Source: Mytilus edulis (Eukaryota; Mollusca; Bivalvia; Mytilida; Mytilidae). From it: DNA of 64,000 bases. The notes beneath the pieces are model-generated. The model was not told the DNA's origin. It ran no database searches and saw only the letters and a list, made by a program, of their open reading frames with translations. Made by a program: the position numbers and the translations under genes. The stretch covers positions 42,529,289 to 42,593,288 of the forward strand of contig NC_092346.1 in NCBI RefSeq assembly GCF_963676685.1, written 5' to 3'. Positions within the stretch are counted from its first letter, which is position 1, and each line of letters begins with the position of its first letter. Positions 24,801-36,800 of the stretch are shown here, one piece after another.

Positions 24801-27800
24801 GAATGTTCCTTAGGGTATCTAATTTATAAATTGTATCCGAAGTTTTGATCTATCAACAAACATGGTCGCCATTGCTAAAAATAGAACATAGGGGTCAAAT
24901 GCAGTTTTTGGCTTATAACTCAAAAACCAAAGCATTTAGAGCAAATCTGACAAGGGATAATATTGTTTATCAGGTCAAGATCTATCTGCCCTGAAATTTT
25001 CAGATGAATCAGACAACCTGTTGTTGGGTTACTGCCCCTGAATTGGTAATTTTAAAGAAATTTTGCTGTTTTTGGTTATTATCTTGAATATTATTATAGA
25101 TAGAGATAAACTGTAAACAGCAATAATGTTCAGCAAAGTAAGATTTACAAATAAGTCAACATGACGGAAATGGTCAGTTGACCCCTTTAGGAGTTATTGC
25201 CCTTTATAGTCAATTTTTAACCATTTTTAGCTCACCTGGCCCGAAGGGCCAAGTGAGCTTTTCTCATCACTTGGCGTCCGGCGTCCGTCGTCCGGCGTCG
25301 TCGTCGTCCGTCGTTAACTTTTACAAAAATCTTCTCCTCTGAAACTACTGGACCAAATTAAACCAAACTTGGCCACAATCATCATTGGGGTATCTAGTTA
25401 AAAAAATTGTGTCCGGTGACCCGCCCAACCAACCAAGATGGCCGCCTTGGCTAAAAATAGAACATAGGGGTAAAATGCAGTTTTTGGCTTATAACTCAAA
25501 AACCAAAGCATTTAGAGCAAATCTGACATGGGGTAAAATTGTTTATCAGGTAAAGATGTATCTGCCCTGAAATTTTCAGATGAATCGGACAACCCGTTGA
25601 TAGGTTGCTGCCCCTGAATTGGTAATTTTGAGAAAATTTTGCTGTTTTTGGTTATTATCCTGAATATTATTATAGATAGAGATAAACTGTGAACAGCAAA
25701 AATGTTCAACAAAGTAAGATCTACAAATAAGTCAACATGACCAAAATGGTCTGTTGACCCCTTTAGAAGTTATTGCCCTTTATAGTCAATTTTTAACCAT
25801 TTTTCGTAAATCTTAATTATCTTTTACAAAAATCTTCTCCTCTGAAACTACTGGATCAAATTAAACCAAACTAGGCCACAATCATCATTGGGGTATCTAG
25901 TTTAAAAATTGTGTCCGGTGACCCGCCCGCCCAACCAAGATGGCCGCCAGGGCTAAAAATAGAACATAGGGGTAAAATGCAGTTTTTGGCTTATCACTCA
26001 AAAACGGAAGCATTTAGAGCAAATCTGACATGTAGTAAAATTGTTTATCAGGTCAAGATCTATCTGCCCTGAAATTTTGAGATGAATCGGACAATTCGTT
26101 GATAGGTTGCTGCCCCTGAATTGGTAATTTTAAGGAAATTTTGCTGTTTTTGGTTATTATCTTGAATATTATTATAGATAGAGATAAACTGTAAACAGCA
26201 AAAATGTTCAGCTAAATAAGATCTACAAATAAGTCAACATGACCAAAATGGTCTGTTGACCCCTTTAGGAGTTATTGCCCTTTATAGTCAATTTTTAACC
26301 ATTTTTCGTAAATCTTAGTTATCTTTTACAAAAATCTTCTCCTCTGAAACTACTGGACCAAATTAAACCAAACTTGGCCACAATCATCATTGGGGTATCT
26401 ACTTTAAAAATTGTGTACGGTGACCCGGCCAACCAATCAAGATGGCCGCCATGGCTAAAAATAGAACATAGGGGTAAAATGCAGTTTTTGGCTTATCACT
26501 CAAAAACCAAAGCATTTAGAGCAAATCTGACATGTGGTAAAATTGCTTATCAGGTCAAGATCTATCTGCAACAACAAAAGAAAGAGAGTTTTTAACGACC
26601 TCAGCTGGCTATACAACCCTTGCACAATCAACTGAATTTTGCAGAAATCATGAATAGTTACTTTGCATTTCTTGTTAGATAAATTTTACAAAAATTCTCC
26701 ACTGAAACAACTGTTGAATTTAAACAAACTTGGTTTAAATCACCACTAGGATATCCAGGGACCACTGTGTATGATGACCCTGCCTGCCCACATGGCTGAA
26801 ATAAAACATAGGTTTCAAATGCACTTTTTAGTATTATATCTCTGAAACTAAATGACAGTACAACAGTTGCATTTATCATGCAACAATTGTAAATAAAAAT
26901 ATCAGGTGAGCGACACAGGGTCCTTGGACCCTCTAGTTCGTAAATCTTAGTAATCTTTTACAAAAATCTTCTCCTCTGAAACTACTGGGCCAAATACTTC
27001 CAAAATTTAAATGAATGTTCCTTAGGGTATATAGTTTGTAAATTGTATCCGAAGTTATGATCTATCAACAAACATGGTCGCCATTGCTAAAAATAGAACA
27101 TAGGGGTCAAATGCAGTTTTTGGCTTATAACTCAAAAACCAAAGCATTTAGAGCAAATCTGACATGGGTAATATTGTTTATCAGGTCAAGATCTATCTGC
27201 CCTGAAATTTTCAGATGAATCAGACAACCTGTTGTTGGGTTGCTGCCCCTGAATTGATAATTTTAAGGAAATTTTGCTGTTTTTGTTTATTATCTTGAAT
27301 ATAATTATAGATAGAAATAAACTGTAAACAGCAATAATGTTCAGCAAAGTAGGATCTTCAATTAAGTCAATTTGACCAAAATTGTCAATTGACCCCTTAA
27401 GGAGTTATTGCCCTTTAAAGACTTTTTTCACAATTTGTTTATCATGTTGACTTACTTTAAAAAATCTTCTCCTTTGAAACTGCTGTATCAATTTCAGCCA
27501 AACTTAGGCTAAATGAGTTTCAGAGTATCTAGTATAAATTTTATATTTTATTTCCTTGTATGTCAAGAAACATAGCTCCTATGGCTAAAATAGAACATAG
27601 GAGAAAATGATCATTTTTTTGGGCTTTTGAAGAAAATAGGACGATCCAAAAAACATTTAAATAAATTGAAAAGCCAAAATAATCATTGATGAGAGATTTA
27701 ACCAAAAGAATTAAGGTGAGCGATTCAGGCTCTTGAGAGCCTCTTGTTACAATAGTAAAATTACCCCTGGTCTTAGGGACAGACCCTCATTTAAGGGGTA

Positions 27801-30800
27801 TCCCTCATGTGGGGGGTTGTTCCAAACCTGTTTGTTTGGTCCTTGTGAAAGAATAGTACATTGTTCTTTAAATGATTTGGTAATGTAATTGAATACATAA
27901 ATAACATATGTTACAGCAAGTGTAATGTCAATAATTTAGTGAATAAACTACTATTTATTATCTTTATGGTAGTACTGCATCATTTAATTTTGTCAATCAG
28001 CCATTCTTTTATTCTTAATCTGTGTAAGAACCTCATTAAGTGTGCCATGTTCACGATTTTACAATTCTGACTAACACACAGATGAATACAACACAAGTTC
28101 AAAATCTAGCATGTTAGAATAATCTTGAGAGAAAACGTTTTTTATTGGCTCATTAATTTGATCATGAGAAACACTGAATTTGATTGGCTGAACATGATTT
28201 TCATCCCTTGGACACAGTTCAAAATTAGTTCAAAATCGAGAACAATGAAATTTTTCATGTAGATTTTCACAAAATTGTGTTTTAGAGGTTTTTTCACGAT
28301 CACGATCATGCAATCCTGACAAAGGGTCAAAATCCTGTAGTACACGCCTAAATCGTGAAAGTTGGCAGGTATGTTTTTATATACTTCACCAAGCTTTATC
28401 TGTTTCTTTCTAGGTTATGATATATTTTTATACGACCGCAAAAATTTTAATTTTTCGTCGTATATTGCTATCATGTTGGCATCGTCGTCGTCTTGCGTCG
28501 TCGTCGTCCGAATACTTTTAGTTTTCGCTCTCTAACTTTCGTAAAAGTGAATAGAAATCTATGAAATTTTAACACAAGGTTTATGACCACAAAAGGAAGG
28601 TTGGGATTGATTTTGGGAGTTTTGATCCCAACATTTTAGGAATTAGGGGCCAAAAAGGGCCCAAATAAGCATTTTCTTGGTTTTCGCACTATAACTTCAG
28701 TTTAAGTAAATTGAAATCTATGAAATTTTGACAGAAGGTTTATGACCACAAAAGGAAGGTTGGGATTAATTTTGGGAGTTTTGGTTCCAACAGTTTAGGA
28801 ATTAGGGGCCAAAAAAGGGCCCAAATAAGCATTATTCTTGGTTTTCATACAATAACTTTAGTATAAGTGAATAGAAATCAATGAAATTTAAACACAAGGT
28901 TTATGAACACAAAAGGAAGGTTGGGATTGATTTTGGGAGTTTTGGTCCCAACAGTTTAGGAATTAGGGGCCAAAAAGGGGCCCAAATAAGCATTATTCTT
29001 GGTTTTTGCACCATAACTTTAGTATAAGTAAATAGAAATCTATGAAATTTAAACACTAGGTTTTGACAGAAGGTTTATGACCACAAAAGGGAGATTGGGT
29101 TTGATTTTGGGAGGTTTGGTCCCAACAGTTTAGGAATAAGGGGCCCAAAGGGTCCAAAATTGAACTTTGTTTGATTTCATCAAAAATTGAATAATTTGGG
29201 TTCTTTGATATGCTGAATCTAACTGTGTATGTAGATTCTTAATTTTTGCTCCCGTTTTCAAATTGGTCTACATTAAAGTCCAAAGGGTCCAAAATAAAAC
29301 TAAGTTTGATTTTAACAAAAATTGAATTCTTGGGCTTTTTTGATATGCTGAATCTTAAAATGTACTTAGATTTTTTATTATTGGCCCAGTTTTCAAGTTG
29401 GTCCAAATCGGGGTCAAAAATTAAACTTTATTTGATTTCATCAAAAATTGAATAATTGGGGTTCTTTGATATGCCAAATCTAACTGTGTATGTAGATTCT
29501 TAATTTTTGGTCCCGTTTTCAAATTGGTCTACATTAAGGTCCAAAGGGTCCAAAATTAAACTAAGTTTGATTTTAACAAAAATTGAATTCTTGGGCTTTT
29601 TTGATATGCTGAATCTAAACATATACTTAGATTTTTGATTATGGGCCCAGTTTTCAAGTTGATTCAAATCAGGATCCAAAATTATTATATTAAGTATTGT
29701 GCAATAGCAAGAAATTTTCAATTGCACAGTATTCAGCAATAGCAAGAAATCTTCAATTGCACAGTATTGTGCAATAGCAAATATTTTCAATTGCACTTTA
29801 TTGCGCAATAGCAAGAAATATCTAATTGCACAATATTGTGCAATAGCAAGAAATTTTCAATTGGAGTTATCTTTCTTTGTCCAGAATAGTAGTTGAATCA
29901 ACTTAAATCATTGTTTTATACAATATACAATGTATATTCACTTTTACTACCAACTGATAAATTAAAACAATCTTTACCATTCAGTGATAACAAAGCACTT
30001 TATTTTACATTTTAATATTTTATGATGTATTTAAATGAGTAGTTATTGTTGCAAACTCCATTAGGAATTTGAATTGAGATCAGTTTTGGAAAAAGGAAAG
30101 GGGAATGTGAAAAAAAAATTTCAGATTTCATAAATAAAAAGAAAATTTCTTCAAACATTTTTTTGAGAGGATTAATATTCAACAGCATAGTGAGTTGCTC
30201 AAAGGCAAAAAAAATATTTTAAGTTCATTAGACCACATTCATTCTGTGTCAGAAACCTATGCTGTGTCAACTATTTAATCACAATCCAAATTTAGAGCTG
30301 AATCCAGCTTAAATGTTGTGTCCATACTTGCCCCAACTGTTCAGGGTTCAACCTCTGCGGTCGTATATAGCTGCACCCTGCGGAGCATTTGGTTTAAGTT
30401 CCTTCCATTTTATACAATGGTAAGAACTTCACTTTTAACAAATATTTTTTTCTGTATTTTACAGCTGTGAATTTCATCTGTGATCATCCAGCAATAAAAG
30501 CTATTTCATTTGTTGGATCTGACCAAGCTGTAAGTTATCTGCATGTGAATTCTCCTATTTTTACAAAACTGAGAAATTACTTATTGAATTGAACATCTTA
30601 GATGGATGCTATTTATATAATCGAAAATTAAACTTGATAGTTTTCTGAGAGAGAAAAAAAAAAAAAAAATAAATAAATTTGGTCAATGTTCAACTTAGAT
30701 CTAACATATTGTCAATGGCTTTTAAATTATTTTAATAATCCAACATTTTCACCGTTTAAATTGTATTATAGAACAAGACCTTTAAGGGGCAATCTTACCT

Positions 30801-33800
30801 TTGTCAAGTAAAATCAGAGACTTTATTGATTATTCACAAAACATATCAATTTTAGTGAGTTTTAAACTGAAAATTACAAAATAATAGAGAATCATTTTAA
30901 TTTTAGGGAAGTTACATATATGAGAGAGGATCAAAGAATGGAAAGAGAGTCCAGTCAAATATGGTAGGTTAACATAAGCATGATAAGTTGAACAAATATT
31001 TGATACATTTTGTCTTTAGAGATGTGGCTGAATGCATTGAAATTTTTCAACTTAAAATAACATTATGTATTTGATCTAAATCAATCTTCATTACATTTTA
31101 CTAGCTTTCTTTCACTCTACCTGACAGATAGCTATTCAAATATGTAAACTTGAATGGACTGATGTCATTTAAATGTTTTACATAGCTACAGCCTAAACAA
31201 TTTAAATGAAACTTTATTACAGGGAGCCAAAAATCATGGAGTTATTATGCCAGATGCAAACAAAGAAAACACACTAAATCAGGTTAGTTTTTATTGTTAT
31301 ACGACCGCAAAATTTGAAAAATTTTTCGTCGTATATTGCTATCACGTTGGCGTCGGCGTCGTCGTCGTCGTCGTCGGCATCGGCGTCAGCGTCGTCGTCG
31401 TTGTCGTCCGGCGTCCGAATACTTTTAGTTTTCGCACTCTAACTTTAGTAAAAGTGAATGGAAATCTATGAAATTTTAACACAAGGTTTATGACCACAAA
31501 AGGAAGGTTGGTATTGATTTTGGGAGTTTTGGTCCCAACATTTTAGGAATTAGGGGCCAAAAAGGGCCCAAATAAGCATTTTCTTGGTTTTCGCACTATA
31601 ACTTTAGTTTAAGTTAATAGAAATCTATGAAATTTTGACACAAGGTTTATGACCACAAAAGGAAGGTTGGGATTGATTTTGGGGGTTTTGGTTCCAACAG
31701 TTTAGGAATTAAGGGCCAAAAAAGGGCCCAAATAAGCATTATTCTTGGTTTTCGCACAATAACTTTAGTATAAGTAAATAGAAATCAATGAAATTTTAGC
31801 ACAAGGTTTATGACCACAAAAGGAAGGTTGGGATTGATTTTTGGAGTTGAGGTCACAACAGTTAATGAATTAGGGGCCAAAAAGGGGCCCTATTAAGCAT
31901 TATTTTTGGTTTTTGCACCATAACTTTAGTATAAGTAAATAGAAATCTATGAAATTTAAACACAAGGTTTATGACCATAAAAGGAACGTTGGGTTTGATT
32001 TTGGGAGTTTTGGTCCTAACAGTTTAGGAATAAGGGGCCCAAAGGGTCCAAAATTGAACTTTGTGTGATTTCATCAAAAATTGAATAATTGGGGTTCTTT
32101 GATATGCCGAATCTAACTATGTATGTAGATTCTTAATTTTTGGTCCCGTTTTCAAATTGGTTACATTAAGGTCCAAAGGGTCCAAAATTAAACTTAGTTT
32201 GATTTTAACAAAAATTGAATCCTTGGGGTTCTTTGATATGCTGAATTTAAAAATGTACTTAGATTTTTAATTATTGGTCTAGTTTTCAAGTTGGTCCAAA
32301 TGGGGGTCCAAAATTAAACTTTGTTTGATTTCTTCAAAAATTGAATAAATGGGTTCTTTGATATGCCAAATCTAACTGTGTATGTAGATTCTTAATTTTT
32401 GGTCCAGTTTTCAAATTGGTCTACATTAAGGTCCAAAGGGTCCAAATTAAACTAAGTTTGATTTTAACAAAAATTAAATTCTTGGGCTTATTTGATATGC
32501 TTTATCTAAATATGTACTTTGATTTTTGATTATGGGCCCAGTTTTAAAGTTGGTCCAAATCAGGATTCCATATCAAGTATTGTGCAATAGCAAGAAATTT
32601 TCAATTGCACACTATTGCACAATAGCAAGAAATATCTAATTGCACAATATTGTGCAATAGCAATTAATTTTCAATTGGAGTTATCTTTCTTTGTATAGAA
32701 TAGTAGTTGATAATATATGTTGAAAATTTGCCAGACATGACTATGATGTCATTTTCTATTTTTATTTGCCAATAACTTTATGTAAATAACTTCATTGGAA
32801 ATTTGCCAATATAAAATGTTGCTGATGAAGCTTTTTTTCCTTATCTTATCTAAAATGTTTTAGATAATGTATGTTGGAAATTTGCCAGACATGACTATGA
32901 TGTCATTTTCTATTTTTATTTGCCAATAACTTTATGTAAATAACTTCATTGGAAATTTGCCAATATAAAATGTTGCTGATGAAGTTTTTTTTATTGTTTT
33001 ATACAATAAACAATGTATATTCACTTTTACTACCAACCAATCTTTACCATTCAGTGATAACAAGCACTTTATTTTACATTTTAATATTTTATGATGTATT
33101 TAAAAGAGTAGTTATTGTTGCAAACTCCATTAGAAATTTGAATTGATATCAGTTTTGGAAAAAGGGAAACGGGGATGTGAAAAAAGGGGGGGGGGGGGTT
33201 AAATTTTTCTCATTTCAGATTTCATAAATAAAAAGAAAATTTCTTCAAACATTTTTTTGAGAGGATTAATATTCAACAGCATAGTGAATTGCTCAAAGGC
33301 AAAAAAAAACTTTTAAGTTCATTAGACCACATTCATTCTGTGTCAGAAACCTATGCTGTGTCAACTATTTAATTTTAGATTTAAATAAGAAGAAATCTTT
33401 AATTGATTTGTAAAATCTTGACATTTGTTTTGTGTAAAAAAACCCATGTAATGTCAAAAATTTGATCACAATCCAAATTCAGAGCTGTATCACGCTTGAA
33501 TGTTTTGTCCATACTTGCCCCAACTGTTCAGGGTTCGACCTCTGCGGTCGTATAAAGCTGCGCCCTGCGGAGCACCTGGTGTCAAATATAAGATGTGTTG
33601 GATTTGCAATTAAGATTTATTCCAATCATTCTTTCAAAAGTGAAAGAATTTCTAAATTTGTTGTGAGGATTAACAAATACATAGGATTCATATATATATA
33701 TAGTGAATTAATTCTTGACACAAAATCAATATGTGCACATTAAAATAAACAAAGCTTTTATTCCTGTTCATGTTCCAAAAGTCACTGAGGCCTTCAAAAT

Positions 33801-36800
33801 AGGGCAACAACTCTCCTCCCTGCAAGTTTAAGATGGCTCCTAGCAACAGTTTGAGCAGAATTTCTTTCTAGATGTTCATTAAAGGACACAGTTGCAGAGA
33901 AATTTCAACAAATTGCGAACAAAATATGCAAAGATATTGAACTAATACTGACAAAAAAAAACAAGAAAAATTGAATCTTAAAATTATACAGATTCAATAT
34001 AAACTAGATTAACATGAGGCTTGTCATAATATATGTTAGATACCTTGGCAGGTAAGTACATATAAATGTGGTAAACAAATTAAGTGAACTGAATATAAGT
34101 TTCAGTATAAAAACTGGCCAAAAAGAAAGGAAAAAAGAAGCACACAAATAACAAAAATTATTTTAAAAATGAATACACCATTATAATAAAAATATAAGAG
34201 CATACATCTCAGAAACTGATTTAGGTGGGGCCTCCCTTTCGAGGAAAAAAAAAAGGTTAATTATAGGGAATCACTGAAGCTTGACAATAACAGTGTATAA
34301 ATGTGGAAGGTTTAAAAATGTTTTCCTGTGCTATAGATGCAGTGGCGGATCCATAAATTTTATAAGAGCTGGCCTTCTTTGAGGCAGTTAGTGGGCCCCT
34401 CTTATAAAATTTCTGGATTCGCCACTGCATCTATAGCACAGGGAAACATTTTTCAACCTACAACATATATGCACTGTAATTTTAACTTTTACCATATTGC
34501 TATTTAGTTGATAGGTGCAGCCTTTGGAGCAGCAGGACAAAGATGTATGGCTTTGTCTACAGCCATCTTTGTTGGAGAGGCAAAGGAATGGATACCAGAA
34601 CTTATAGAGAAGGCCAAAAAACTCAAAGTTAATGCAGGTTTGTATTACCATTTTTCTCGTGCTTGCATTACCATTTTTCTCATGTTTGTATTACTATTTT
34701 TCTCATGCTTGTATTACCATTTTTCTCATGCTTGTATTACAATTTTTCTCATGTTTGTATTACTATTTTTCTGATGCTTGTATTACCATTTTTCTCATGT
34801 CTGGTGATAACTACTACTTACTTTTGACAATTGTGTAGAAATAAGTGTAATATTTTAGGTTCCTTGAAGAATAAATCTCATGTAATTTGACTGTAATTGC
34901 TTAATAAGACTTTCCTTAAAAAGTAGGCGTGTTTAACATGCCTTGACCGATAACTTTAACAAGTTATAGGTTAAGGTATAATTATGACAGAGCATTCATC
35001 CATTGACAGATTTAAGATTTTATTTGGTAACTCCTTGGTTTTATTTTCTTAGTTTGACTAGTTTATGTAGCTTCTTCTTACATGGTACATCAATTTTGAT
35101 TTTGAATAGATTTTTGGTGTTTTAACACCACTTTTAAGCACCACATTTAGGCTATTTCGTGACATCCAATTTTTATTGGTGGAGGAAGTCAGAGTGCCTG
35201 GAGAAAACCACGACCTTCGATAGGAAAACTGACAATCCTAGTCAATTTTAAGATTTGAGTTGAGTGCACCCGCACGAGTGGGGTTCGAACTCACAACTTC
35301 AGTGTTGACTGGCTAGTGATTACAGTGGTAAATACTTAGACCACTCGGCCACCAAGGCCCCCATCAATTTAGAAAGATTTGCATTATGATTTTATAAATT
35401 TATATAGCATTCAGTGTGGCAAGGTTTTTTTTCTAAATATAGGAAATGAACCAGATGCTGATATAGGACCACTCATTTCACCTGAATCTAAGAATAGAGT
35501 TTGTGAATTGGTCCAGAGTGGTGTTGATGAAGGAGCACAACTGTTGTTAGATGGTAGAGATATTACAGTCAAAGGTTATGAACAAGGAAACTTTGTTGGA
35601 CCTACCGTTTTGCACTATGTCAAGGTAAAACACCATCTAGACAATGGTACTCTGTAAACTAACTCAATTTTCCATATTAGCAAGTGGGGAAGATGTGGAG
35701 GAAAATAGTCAAAATTAAACTTGGATTGTCTTTACTATATAATGAATACACAGAAAATAAGAAAATATTGATTTGAAATTGCCAGACAAAGGTTAAAAAT
35801 GTAAAAATGAATCTGCAATAATAAGTTGGTTAGCATTATGCATAACATAGATACATGTACTGACTAATAAAATATGATAATAAATTATATACAGTACATT
35901 TTTCATCGAAAATATAAATCGTTTAGAATTTGAAGGCTCTCTATTCTTTTAACTTCTTGAGTGATAATTGCTTAACATTCAAGATTCTTTTCCATGCTAA
36001 GTTAAAGTCGTATTGATAATTTGTAATAAATCAATATTTGGGGAAGGTGGTGGTTTCAATGTTGTTGAGCACTTGCACGAAATATATGTTCAAATATTCT
36101 TTTTCATGGATAAATCTATCAGAGTTTGTAATATATTTAGAATGCATTGCATCCTTTTTACTAGAAGATCTTTCAATTATTAGCTACTCAAAGGAATACA
36201 AGTTGAAAACCATTTCTGTGTTCTGTATATCTGAAATTATGACTAACTTGTGACATTTCAATTTGTCAACTTTGCTCATTCTTTGCAAAATGAAACAAAA
36301 GTTCTCTTAATGATAAAAAAAAATAACAAATATAAACGCTATTGTTATAATTAGCATAAAATTATTAATATTCGAAATTCTTTGAAAAATGTGTAATGAT
36401 TGTATTTTCACAGCCTGAAATGAAATGTTACACAGAGGAAATATTTGGTCCAGTGTTGGTCAGTATGGAGGTTGAAACTTTAGATGATGCCATTAATATG
36501 ATTAATGCTAATCCCTATGGAAATGGAACAGCAATCTTTACTAACAATGGCGCCACAGCCAGAAAGTTTACAATGGATACTGATGTTGGACAGGTATGTA
36601 TTTGATTGGATGAAATTGTTATGCCCAACCTACAATAGTAGAGGGGCATTATAGTTTTAGGTCAGTGCATCCATTCGTTGTCTGTCCCACTTCATGTTAA
36701 AGTTTTTGGTCAAGGTAGTTTTTGATAAAGTTGAAGTCAGCTTGAAGAAACTTAGTACTCATGTTCCCAATGGTATGATCTTTCTGATTTTAATGCCTAA

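Larger units (their letters stand above)
24065..28374. mobile_element. Outermost element of nested stack, 17-bp perfect TIRs
   Basis: ACATACCTGCCAACTTT (24065-24081) is exactly inverted at 28358-28374. T runs flank both ends. It is interrupted by 24674-27750, leaving about 1.2 kb of its own DNA. No intact transposase. Confidence 0.75.
23765..30464 (+). other. ALDH6A1 intron 7, 6.7 kb, nested transposons
   Basis: Contains the 24065-28374 element with two more nested inside, then the 28431-30392 repeat element. Outside these, 23765-24064 shows nothing. Confidence 0.8.

Noticed and set aside
31247..31471. Separate 74-codon gene with a Val-rich run
   Set aside because: It is ALDH6A1 exon 10 reading into the GTCGTC tract of a repeat element.
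34632..34838. Hydrophobic ORF with repeated [12 protein letters not shown] units
   Set aside because: Translation of the 23-bp minisatellite in intron 11; it looks membrane-like only because the unit is T-rich.
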